A DNA stretch of 64,000 nt, taken from NCBI RefSeq assembly GCF_017309185.1, contig NZ_JAEKJZ010000001.1, positions 1,922,001 to 1,986,000 of the forward strand. Reading direction: 5' to 3'. Of the stretch, positions 27,301 to 35,206 are shown one piece after another (the stretch's first letter is position 1; every line of letters begins with the position of its first letter). This stretch comes from Roseibium aggregatum (GTDB lineage: Bacteria; Pseudomonadota; Alphaproteobacteria; Rhizobiales; Stappiaceae). Made by a program: the position numbers and the translations under genes. The notes under the pieces are model-generated. The model searched no databases. It had not been told where the DNA came from and worked only from the letters and a program-made list of their open reading frames with translations.

Positions 27301-30012
27301 ATGCGAAAACGGAAAGATCTACACCGTGCCAGCCGGCAAGCCGGATCGGTAAAAGCAAAACCGGCAGCCCGCTTGCTCCAAGCCGTTCGGATCGGGGTCG
27401 TCGGACTGCCGTTGGGCCTGGCGCTTCTGTCGTCAACGGCTGTCGCGTCCACCGCACCGGACGACGGTCGGCGGGTGGCGCTCGTGATCGGCAATCAGGA
27501 CTACGAGTTTGTCGAGCCGCTGGTGAACCCGCTCAATGACATTGCCGAAGTTTCGCGGATCCTGAGGGAGGCCGATTTCGATGTCACCGTGGGAACCAAC
27601 CTGGCCAAGAAGGACCTTGAGCAGGTTGTCCGGCGGTTCCTGCGTGAACTGAACGAAGGCGACACCGCCCTGTTTTACTATTCCGGCCATGCGCTGCAGG
27701 TCGGTGACGCGAACTTCATTCTTCCGACCGATGCCAAGCTGGCTTCCCAATACGACCTGGAATTCGAGAGCCTCAAGGTTTCCCACCTTTTGGACTATAT
27801 GAAAGCCGCGTCCAGTCTGCAGATCGTGATGCTGGATGCCTGCCGCGACAATCCGTTCGAGATTGGCAGCCTGTTTTACGGCGAGGAGGAATACGCGCTC
27901 GGCAAGACCCGTGGGCTGCGCAGGATTCCGAACAAACTCGGCGCTTTCATTTCCTATGCGACCCGTCCGGGTCAGGTTGCTTTTGACGGCGAAGGTCCGT
28001 TGAGCCCGTTCACGTCCTCTGTCGTGGACAACGCTCTCAACCCGTCCCTGGAGATCAAGGACCTGATGACGAGGGTCCGCGACGAAGTGGTTCGCAAGAC
28101 CGGCGGTCAGCAGGTGCCCTATGAGGACTCCACTCTGGTCACCGATTTCTATTTCGTGCCGCCAAAACCGGAGCCGGTCGTTACCGCCCATCATCGCGTC
28201 ACGATTGAAGCGGGGGGCGGAGCCGCGGCGCTCAACATACCTGAACCGGTTCAGCCCGAAGGCGGTGGCATCGACGTGACCATGACCCTTCTGCCGGAAA
28301 AAGGCGAATTGCGCCTGCCGGACGGCCAATCCGTTGGCGAGGGCGATGTGCTGAGCGCCACGCAACTGGCCGGGCTTTCATATCTGCCCGCGGATGCCGG
28401 GGCCGGCGATGTCGAACTGATCGGTTACGATGTCAAGGACGAGTGGGGCGGAACAGCGTCCGCAATCGCGTCCATCACGGTTGCGCAGGCCGCCGGTCCG
28501 AGCGAGGAAGAGCGGCAGCAGGAGGCGAAGAAACTTTACGACGCGCTTTTGTCCTGGCTGACCAGCTCGGCCGCGTCGGACGTGGTCGAGGCCGATATCG
28601 GCGTCGGCCCCGTGCTCGTTTACCCGGATGCTCCGGTGAAGGGGCTGCCGGCAACCAACGAGTGGCTGAAAATCGTTTCGCTTGACGACGATCTGCAGCT
28701 TTCGTCGGATGGCCGGCTGTTGCAGCCCGGCGACCGCTTTCCGGTTTCCGCTCTGTCCACTTTGACGGTCCGTCCCCAGATCGGCAGCGAAACGAAAGCC
28801 GGGCGGTTCGAACTGGAACTTCCCGCCCAGGCTGGAGAGACGCCGAAAACGCTCACTCAGGTGGTCCAGCCGCGGGTAACCCAATGCGACCAGCTGGCCA
28901 CCCAGCCTTTCGATCTTCAGGCGGTGACCGAAGGCCGGCTCGCCAATCAGCTGGATCCCCAGGAGGTCGACAAGGCCTGCGGCGAGGCCATGGCCGCCTA
29001 TCCGGGCATCGGCCGCTTTGTCTTCCAGCGCGGGCGAGGCGCATTTGCAGCGGGCGATCTGTCGGCGGCAGGAGACTATTTCGAGCAGGCCTACCAGATG
29101 GGTCATGTGCGGTCCGGCCAGGTGCTCGGCAGGATGTACTTCCTGGGCGCCGGCATCGACCGGAACCGCGAAAAGGCTGTCGAACTTTACAGGAAAGCAG
29201 CCGAGCGCGGTGATGCTTACGCGCTTCATTCGCTGGGCATGGCGCAGATCAAGGGAGATGGCACGACCCAGAACGAAGAGGCCGGCCTGGAAAAGCTTCT
29301 CCAGTCCGTCGAGGCCGGGCATACCTTTTCCTTCAACGCCATCGGCACCTTCTATCTCAATGGAGAGCATGTCGCCGAGAATTCGGACCGGGCGGTTTAC
29401 TACTTCAACCGCTCGGCCTCCCGCAACGATATTTACGGCTTCTTGAACATGGGAACGCTGTACCGTGACGGGAAAGGCGTTCCCCAGGATTACGAGGCGG
29501 CGCTCGGCTGGTTCAAGAAGGCTCACGAAGGCGGGCATCCGGCCGCCGGAACCGCGATCGGTCTGATGTACTACAATGGCCAGGGAGTGGCGAAGGACGA
29601 GGCGGAAGCAACCAGATGGTTCCGCGAAAGCGGTCTGCGCGGCGATGGTTGGGGCGCCTACAACACCGCCTGGATGCTCGGCACCAAATCGGGCGAAGAG
29701 GCCGGCCGTGACCGGGTTAGGATGCTGGCGCTGGCGGTGGCTATCGATCCTTCGTCGGAGCCGGCGGATAACGCCCGCAAGGACCTCAAGTCGGCGTCCG
29801 GGTCTTTGAAGGCAAAGGTGCTTCAGCAGGCTTTGACCGATCTTGGCTATGAGCCCGGACCGGTCGACGGTCAACCGGGTGGAAAGACCCGCGCAGCCCT
29901 GTCAAAGTTTTTTGAGGCAACTGGCCGTAAACCCGTGCAGGGCGATGACGCAGTGGTTACGCTGGTCAAGCATCAGTGGGAACAGAATCGCCCACGCTAC
30001 GATCTGTTCTGA
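27301..30012 (+). CDS. Exported caspase-like (C14) protein with Sel1 repeats and peptidoglycan-binding tail
   Basis: This 903-residue protein begins with a basic N-terminus and a hydrophobic segment (about residues 29-49, ending at AVAS), so it is probably exported. Residues about 57-290 are a caspase-like peptidase C14 domain: RVALVIGNQDY, the catalytic His130 in YYSGHALQ, and the catalytic Cys181 in MLDACRDNPF. Residues about 314-397 resemble a cadherin-like beta domain. From about 580 to 800 come Sel1-type helical repeats (for example AVELYRKAAERGDAYALHSLG). Residues about 837-893 resemble a peptidoglycan-binding PG_binding_1 domain (LQQALTDLGYEPGPVDGQPG). Both catalytic residues are present, so activity is plausible. 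Targets are unknown. Confidence 0.85.
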   Translation: MRKRKDLHRASRQAGSVKAKPAARLLQAVRIGVVGLPLGLALLSSTAVASTAPDDGRRVALVIGNQDYEFVEPLVNPLNDIAEVSRILREADFDVTVGTNLAKKDLEQVVRRFLRELNEGDTALFYYSGHALQVGDANFILPTDAKLASQYDLEFESLKVSHLLDYMKAASSLQIVMLDACRDNPFEIGSLFYGEEEYALGKTRGLRRIPNKLGAFISYATRPGQVAFDGEGPLSPFTSSVVDNALNPSLEIKDLMTRVRDEVVRKTGGQQVPYEDSTLVTDFYFVPPKPEPVVTAHHRVTIEAGGGAAALNIPEPVQPEGGGIDVTMTLLPEKGELRLPDGQSVGEGDVLSATQLAGLSYLPADAGAGDVELIGYDVKDEWGGTASAIASITVAQAAGPSEEERQQEAKKLYDALLSWLTSSAASDVVEADIGVGPVLVYPDAPVKGLPATNEWLKIVSLDDDLQLSSDGRLLQPGDRFPVSALSTLTVRPQIGSETKAGRFELELPAQAGETPKTLTQVVQPRVTQCDQLATQPFDLQAVTEGRLANQLDPQEVDKACGEAMAAYPGIGRFVFQRGRGAFAAGDLSAAGDYFEQAYQMGHVRSGQVLGRMYFLGAGIDRNREKAVELYRKAAERGDAYALHSLGMAQIKGDGTTQNEEAGLEKLLQSVEAGHTFSFNAIGTFYLNGEHVAENSDRAVYYFNRSASRNDIYGFLNMGTLYRDGKGVPQDYEAALGWFKKAHEGGHPAAGTAIGLMYYNGQGVAKDEAEATRWFRESGLRGDGWGAYNTAWMLGTKSGEEAGRDRVRMLALAVAIDPSSEPADNARKDLKSASGSLKAKVLQQALTDLGYEPGPVDGQPGGKTRAALSKFFEATGRKPVQGDDAVVTLVKHQWEQNRPRYDLF

Positions 30013-30331
30013 TCACCGGTAACCGGGGTTCGTCTCAAGCCGCGGCATGCACGGAGCGAATGTCGGATTGAAAATGGTAACTGGCGGTTCAACTCAGAAA
30101 CTGGCGCCGGAACATTGAACGGAAAACGACGCGTGTTTCGAATTTGCACTGATCTGGATTTATTGAGGAAAAGGAATTGGCGGTGGCGTTGATGAAGAAC
30201 CTGTCCGATAGAGCTGCGGGTCAGCAGGAGGCGTCCTCGGGATGCCGTCTTCGCCGCCCTGTCTCGCCATCTGGCAGCTGCGAAGGCTTCGACGCGAACC
30301 GCAACAGAACTGACGACAAAAGGAGATAACC
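30013..30331. other. Intergenic region before the lipoprotein gene
   Basis: This 319-bp stretch has no supported gene. It contains an AGGAG ribosome-binding site at 30321-30325 for the lipoprotein gene. No clear terminator follows the caspase-like gene, so read-through is possible. Confidence 0.45.
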
Positions 30332-30583
30332 ATGAAGAGAATTCTGCTCGCAGGACCAGCGCTTGGCGTTTTGGCTCTCTCGCTTGCCGGATGCCAGAAC
30401 ACGAGTGGAACCGCCGCAGCACCGACGGTCCAGTCCCCTGCGGCACCGACAACGTCCGCGCCGGCGCCGGTCAGAACGGCGCCTGTGGTCCGGCAGCCGG
30501 AAAGCAACGGTGGCGGCAGCGGCGGCGGTGGCGGCGGCGGCGGTGGCGGCCCCGGGGGCGGCAACAGCGGCGGTTGGGGCTGA
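30332..30583 (+). CDS. Small glycine-rich lipoprotein
   Basis: This 83-residue protein has a lipoprotein signal: MKRILLAGPALGVLALSLAGC, with the lipobox LAGC placing the acylated Cys at residue 21. The mature chain is low-complexity: Ala/Pro/Thr/Ser-rich for about 40 residues, then a tail of roughly 24 residues dominated by glycine. A good AGGAG site precedes the ATG. It lies 25 bases before the second caspase gene and is probably co-transcribed with it. I do not recognise a family. A structural or tethering role in the outer membrane is conjecture. Confidence 0.78.
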   Translation: MKRILLAGPALGVLALSLAGCQNTSGTAAAPTVQSPAAPTTSAPAPVRTAPVVRQPESNGGGSGGGGGGGGGGPGGGNSGGWG

Positions 30584-30608
30584 TCAACGCACCTGAACGA
30601 GAGATAAA

Positions 30609-32231
30609 ATGTTCCTGAATTCCTGGAACAAGACCCTGAAGCCTGCGTTGGTGCCGGTTCGTGTCTTGTCATGCCTTGCTTTGCTTTGCGCTCCCGTGTC
30701 GGCCGCCGAATGGCGAGCCCTGGTAATCGGCATAGACGATTACCAGCACGTCTCACCGCTCAAAGGCGCGGTGAACGATGCAAAGGACATTGCCGATACC
30801 TTGCAGGCCGCTGGCGTCAGCGACCTGACCACGCTTTACGACGGTGCGGCCACACGGTCCGCCGTTTTGACAGCGTGGCAGGACCTGATCGCACGGTCGT
30901 CCGAGGACGATATTCTCGTCCTGTCCTACGCGGGACACGGCGCGCAGGAACAGGAATGGGTGAAAGGGTCCGAAGACGACGGTCTGGACGAAGTCTTTCT
31001 TCTGGCCGGCTTCGACGTAACGGCTCCAGGCAATGGCGAGCGGCTGCGCGACGACGACATCGCCGCCATGCTGCAGGCGACCGGCGGTCGAAGCGTCATG
31101 GTGCTGGCCGACAGTTGCCATTCGGGAACCATGACGAGGTCGGTCGACCCGCGCATCACCCGGCTTGGAACGCGCCTTGTGGGATTGCCGCCTTTCGAAA
31201 ACGATGTGCTGCGGTCCGAGTCGCTGCCTCCCGCGCTGGCAAAGGCGGCGGCGGCTTCCGATCAGCCGGAGCATCTGCCGAACGTCATATATGTCGGCGC
31301 GACCGTCGACGGCCAGGTGATCCCCGAGCTGATGATTGCCGGCGAACCGCGTGGCGCTCTGAGTTGGGCCTTCGCACGCGGGGTCGAAGGACGGGCGGAC
31401 CTGGACCGTGACGGCGGCATCAGCATGTCGGAACTCAGCCGCTTCTTGCAGGAAACCGTACGGGTGGCGACCGAAGGGCGCCAGACGCCGAGCCTCGATG
31501 TCGGCGGGGCGACCCGGGCGGCGGTATTGCCGCGGGTGGACGGAAATATCCTGGAGCGCAACAACGCCGCGCTCACCGTATCGGCCAGCACCGATACCGC
31601 GGGACCGCTGCTCCAGAGCCTGACGGAACAGTTCGACGGCCGGCTGAAACGCGCGGGCGACGAAACGGCCGACCTGTTCTGGGACATCGAGGCGGGCGAC
31701 GTTTTGACGAAATTCGGCGATGTCGTCCTTCGCGGACAGGCCACCAATGCGGACCGCTTCTCGAACGTGGTGACCAAATGGGTCTTCCTTTCCGACCTTT
31801 TCGATGTCGCATTCAGCGTGCAGCCGATTGAAGGCAAGATCAAACCGTCTGTCGGGCATGTTCGGGAAGGCGCTCCTTTCAAGGTTGGTCTCACATCCGA
31901 GATGGAGGGCTTTGTGGCCGTCTTCGCGCTGGAGGCGGATGGAACCCTACGCCTGCTTGCGCCCGACGAAAAAGCTGATCCGCTCGGCAGGGATACGGCC
32001 TTGAACGCCGAAGAGCCTTATGCTCTCAGGCTCCGGGCGGCTTTGCCGTTTGGCGCGGATCACATCGTCATGGTTCAGTCCTCTGAGCCGATGCCCAAGC
32101 TGTTGAGTGTGCTGAAGGCGCTGGACGGGCGGCCAATGACGATGAGCGTCGAGGCCAAGCTTCTCGATTTGATCGCCGAAACTGCGGATGGCCTCGGGAT
32201 TGCGAGTGTCTACACGGAACCTGCTGGGTAG
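30609..32231 (+). CDS. Exported caspase family protein (metacaspase-like) with EF-hand and DUF4384-like domain
   Basis: This 540-residue protein has a signal peptide (hydrophobic residues about 13-32, ending PVSAA). The C14 domain begins at RALVIGIDDYQ. The catalytic His110 is in YAGHGAQ and Cys170 in LADSCHSG, the metacaspase pattern. Residues 263-274 (D-L-D-R-D-G-G-I-S-M-S-E) match a canonical EF-hand calcium loop with the Glu at position 12. Residues about 395-490 resemble DUF4384, a domain often attached to bacterial caspases. The gene follows the lipoprotein gene closely. Calcium-triggered periplasmic proteolysis is inferred, not shown. Confidence 0.85.
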   Translation: MFLNSWNKTLKPALVPVRVLSCLALLCAPVSAAEWRALVIGIDDYQHVSPLKGAVNDAKDIADTLQAAGVSDLTTLYDGAATRSAVLTAWQDLIARSSEDDILVLSYAGHGAQEQEWVKGSEDDGLDEVFLLAGFDVTAPGNGERLRDDDIAAMLQATGGRSVMVLADSCHSGTMTRSVDPRITRLGTRLVGLPPFENDVLRSESLPPALAKAAAASDQPEHLPNVIYVGATVDGQVIPELMIAGEPRGALSWAFARGVEGRADLDRDGGISMSELSRFLQETVRVATEGRQTPSLDVGGATRAAVLPRVDGNILERNNAALTVSASTDTAGPLLQSLTEQFDGRLKRAGDETADLFWDIEAGDVLTKFGDVVLRGQATNADRFSNVVTKWVFLSDLFDVAFSVQPIEGKIKPSVGHVREGAPFKVGLTSEMEGFVAVFALEADGTLRLLAPDEKADPLGRDTALNAEEPYALRLRAALPFGADHIVMVQSSEPMPKLLSVLKALDGRPMTMSVEAKLLDLIAETADGLGIASVYTEPAG

Positions 32232-32559
32232 GCGAAGGCCGGACGACTGGAAGCCGGGGCGAGCAAGTTGCAGGAAACTGTGATCGAAATCATAGTCATG
32301 CCCCGATGGTCTGCTAGAGATGAAACCCGATTGAGCAATTGCTTGAATATTTTTCGGATACCATAATACCAGGCGACAGGACCATGTCACATCCGGCCGT
32401 CTTTTCAGGTTTAACGGCCAGGAGCGTATCGACGGCTTGTTCGGCAAACGCCCAAGAGGCGCGGCGCTGCCCGGTGAGCCTCTGGAGCCGGTCACTGGCC
32501 AGCCGGGAGGATCATGGTCGGTGATGCTTGGTAGAAGGTCGGTAATTCAGGAGACCGTT
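32232..32559. other. Intergenic region before the FecR-like gene
   Basis: This 328-bp region has an AT-rich core near 32320-32380. It contains a candidate promoter, listed separately, and a CAGGAG ribosome-binding site at 32548-32553 before the next gene. A short open frame reaching back from the next gene's start codon lacks convincing coding character. Confidence 0.45.
32339..32367 (+). promoter_or_regulatory. Candidate sigma-70 promoter for the FecR-like / CHASE2 cyclase pair
   Basis: TTGCTT at 32339-32344 and CATAAT at 32362-32367 are separated by 17 bases inside an AT-rich patch. The -10 box matches 5 of 6 consensus bases and the -35 box 4 of 6. It lies about 190 bases before the start codon at 32560, so the leader would be long. 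Confidence 0.35.
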
Positions 32560-33240
32560 ATGACCCGTTTGAAGAAAGGCGTTTCCATCGTGCCAAGATT
32601 TAAATCGAAATTCCTGTGCTCCGCTTTGGCGTTCGTCGCGTCGGGTGGCGCCGCCTTGGCGGATCCTGTCGCCCTCGTGCTGGACAAGTCCGAAAACGTG
32701 GCGGTCGCTGCCTTTACAGAACTGATGCCGGGAGATGTCGTGGAACTCGGTGCCGACGGCACTGTCGACCTTCTCGACTATTCGGCCTGTCAGGAAGTTC
32801 GTCTCAAGTCCGGAACCGTGACTGTTTCCTCTTCTGGCTACACGCTGGCGGGCGGTGAGGAAGACGTTCTCAGGGCAGGCAACTGCCTTCAGGCGGACAG
32901 CGGCTCCAACTCTGAAAAACCCGACAAGGGCCTGACCGTTACACTGCGTGGCCTGGCGCTCGAAAACAAGAAAGCGGCCTCGCTCATGCTCCGGTTCGAC
33001 AATCAGTTGCGCCAGGAATACGACACGGTGTTCGTCTCATTCGAAGGCGGAGCGCCGAAGCGCTTTGACATTCTCGATCATATTCTGACCGAGATGCCGG
33101 ATCGCCAGACCGAGGAAGAGCCGGTCAACGTCGAACTGTTCCTGCAAGGCAAGGCACCGGATTTCGGAGTTGTCATGCGCAAATTCACAGTCGATCCCGC
33201 GCAGGTCGGCCGTAACACCGCGGTCGTCATCGTAAAATGA
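32560..33240 (+). CDS. Exported protein of unknown function, possibly FecR-like
   Basis: This 226-residue protein has a signal peptide (hydrophobic residues about 20-34, ending ALA before DPVALV). The region MPGDVVELGADGTVDLLDYSACQEVRL resembles the beta-rich FecR fold (a GD, then an ADG turn and short strands), but the match is weak and by eye only. Two cysteines in the mature part could form a disulfide. ATG 32560 follows CAGGAGACCGTT. Its TGA overlaps the ATG of the CHASE2 cyclase gene (ATGA), so the two are translationally coupled. Periplasmic FecR-like proteins are often encoded beside CHASE2 proteins, which supports a sensor-partner role by inference. Confidence 0.7.
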   Translation: MTRLKKGVSIVPRFKSKFLCSALAFVASGGAALADPVALVLDKSENVAVAAFTELMPGDVVELGADGTVDLLDYSACQEVRLKSGTVTVSSSGYTLAGGEEDVLRAGNCLQADSGSNSEKPDKGLTVTLRGLALENKKAASLMLRFDNQLRQEYDTVFVSFEGGAPKRFDILDHILTEMPDRQTEEEPVNVELFLQGKAPDFGVVMRKFTVDPAQVGRNTAVVIVK

Positions 33241-35171
33241 CATCACGCGGCCGGTTTGCGGACGTCGTCTTCGGCCGGAAACAGCTTATCGTTCTTATTG
33301 CCTTTGTCGCGGCATTGTCGGGCATTGGTGTGGGCTTGTCGGCCCAAAAGGCCGTGTGGGAAGGCTGGGTGATTGACCGGCTTTTCCAGTTGCGTACCGT
33401 GTTGCGCCCCGCGCAGGCGAAAACCCCGGCACCGGTTGTCGTGGTTGGTCTGGACCAGGTCTCGCTGGATTCAGAAAAACTGGCGGTCTTGCCACGCGTA
33501 TTGATGACCCCCTTTTTCGCCAAGGCCGGGCAGGGGGTGATTGATGCCGGTGCTCTCGTGGCCGGTTTCGATTTCGTTTTCGCCTACAGCGCCGACGATT
33601 TCCAGTTTCCCGGATCGGGCGAAGCCAGTTTGCGCGGACTGGACGTTCCCTTCAAGCGCTTCCTTCTTCAAAACAGAGGCAAGGTCTTTATCGCCCACAC
33701 CGAGATCGGCGTACCGCACCGCAGCTTTTCCGCGGTGGCCGGCGCCGGAGGCGTCCGTTCGGTACTGGTGGTGACGGACAGCGACGGCATTGTTCGACGG
33801 CACGCGCCGGATGCGCCTCTTGTGGACTCGCCGGACATGATAGATGCCGTCCTCGCCAAACTCGGATCGGATATCTCCGAAGGATATGTCGCCATTCCGA
33901 CGAGCCGCCTGGCGACTTCGACCCCCTATCTGTCTCTGGTCGACGTTCTGACCATGCTGGAAACGGAGGAGGGCAAGGAGGCATTGAAAGACTTCGTCGG
34001 CGGTCGGGCAGTTCTGTTCGGAAGCATGCTGCCGTATGAGGACGAGCATCTTTATTCCGACAGGTTCCTGCCGCACCTGCCGGCGAAAGAGGCAATGACC
34101 GGGCCGAGTGGCCGCCCTCGGGTTCAGCCGCAGACCGCCGGGGTACTGATCCTCGCCGATATTGTCGGAGCCGCGGTATCTGGACGGGTGGCGAAGGCGC
34201 CGCCGCGCGGGGTGCTGCCCGCGGTGGCAATCCTGTTCGCGGTCGCCGGATCTTTGGCGGGACTTTTCCTGCCTCTGATGGTACTTCCCGCCGTCGCACT
34301 TTCGGGCATTGTGGCGGGACTCGGCGTCAGTCTCGCGGGGCTCGAGTTCGGAGTTCTGTTCGCACCCGGTGTGGCCCCGGTCGCCTGCGTCAGCGCGATG
34401 GTTGTTTCCGCCGTCGGCAAGGTCGGCATCCTGCAGCGCAAGCAACGCTCGCTTGTGCGCCTCTTCAGCCATTATCTGGCGCCCGATGTGATCCGCCAGA
34501 TGGCCCAGTCGGAACAGCTGCCGGAACTCGGAGGCGACACCCGCCACGTTGTTGTGGGGTTCATCGATATCGCCGGGTTCACCAAAATGTCGGAAAGTCT
34601 CGCGGACCGGGAGGTGGTGCGCGTGGTCAACTCCTGTTTTGACGCGATCGGCCAGGTCATCACGGCGCATCAGGGCTATATCGACAAATACATCGGCGAT
34701 GCGATCATGGCGGTCTGGAACGCGCCCAATACCGTCGACGATCCGGAACGGGCGGCGGTCGATTCCGCATGCGAGATCGTCCGGCTTCTGGATCGGATGC
34801 GGGACAAGACCGGACAACCGGCTTTGGATCTGCGTGTTGCCTTGCATGCCGGCCATGTTCTGGTCGGCGATATCGGCGGTGAGTACAGACGCTCTTTCAC
34901 CGTCATGGGAACCACCGTCAACACGGCCAGCAGGATTGAAGCGGTTGCGAAAGAAAACAGGGTACGCCTGGCGTTCAGCAAACCCATCGCGGACAAACTG
35001 CCTGAAAGCTACCCGAAAAAGGCGATCTGGACAGGCCTGCTCAGGGGATTGAGCAAGGATACAACGGTGTTTACCCTGGATACGGCTGAAATGAAAATGG
35101 AACGGATCGCTCCGGCGGCGCGGGAAAAGCACACAGGAAAAAGCGGCGGACTGCGCAAACGTTCCGTATAA
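33237..35171 (+). CDS. CHASE2 domain-containing class III adenylyl cyclase
   Basis: This 644-residue membrane sensor cyclase makes cAMP (or possibly cGMP) in the cytoplasm. It has an N-terminal membrane segment at about 16-36, a periplasmic CHASE2 domain at about 42-300, a cluster of hydrophobic segments at about 325-395, and a cyclase catalytic domain at about 435-600. The two metal-binding aspartates are Asp444 (FIDIAGFT) and Asp488 (KYIGDAI). The adenine-selecting Lys484 and the transition-state pair Asn562 and Arg566 are present. Thr559 replaces the more common Asp, as in class IIIb cyclases. All catalytic residues are intact. It is coupled to the FecR-like gene by a 4-base overlap. Confidence 0.88.
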   Translation: MTSRGRFADVVFGRKQLIVLIAFVAALSGIGVGLSAQKAVWEGWVIDRLFQLRTVLRPAQAKTPAPVVVVGLDQVSLDSEKLAVLPRVLMTPFFAKAGQGVIDAGALVAGFDFVFAYSADDFQFPGSGEASLRGLDVPFKRFLLQNRGKVFIAHTEIGVPHRSFSAVAGAGGVRSVLVVTDSDGIVRRHAPDAPLVDSPDMIDAVLAKLGSDISEGYVAIPTSRLATSTPYLSLVDVLTMLETEEGKEALKDFVGGRAVLFGSMLPYEDEHLYSDRFLPHLPAKEAMTGPSGRPRVQPQTAGVLILADIVGAAVSGRVAKAPPRGVLPAVAILFAVAGSLAGLFLPLMVLPAVALSGIVAGLGVSLAGLEFGVLFAPGVAPVACVSAMVVSAVGKVGILQRKQRSLVRLFSHYLAPDVIRQMAQSEQLPELGGDTRHVVVGFIDIAGFTKMSESLADREVVRVVNSCFDAIGQVITAHQGYIDKYIGDAIMAVWNAPNTVDDPERAAVDSACEIVRLLDRMRDKTGQPALDLRVALHAGHVLVGDIGGEYRRSFTVMGTTVNTASRIEAVAKENRVRLAFSKPIADKLPESYPKKAIWTGLLRGLSKDTTVFTLDTAEMKMERIAPAAREKHTGKSGGLRKRSV

Positions 35172-35206
35172 TCGCGCTTCGTCGAAGACTCGGTCCAGGT
35201 AGCAGC

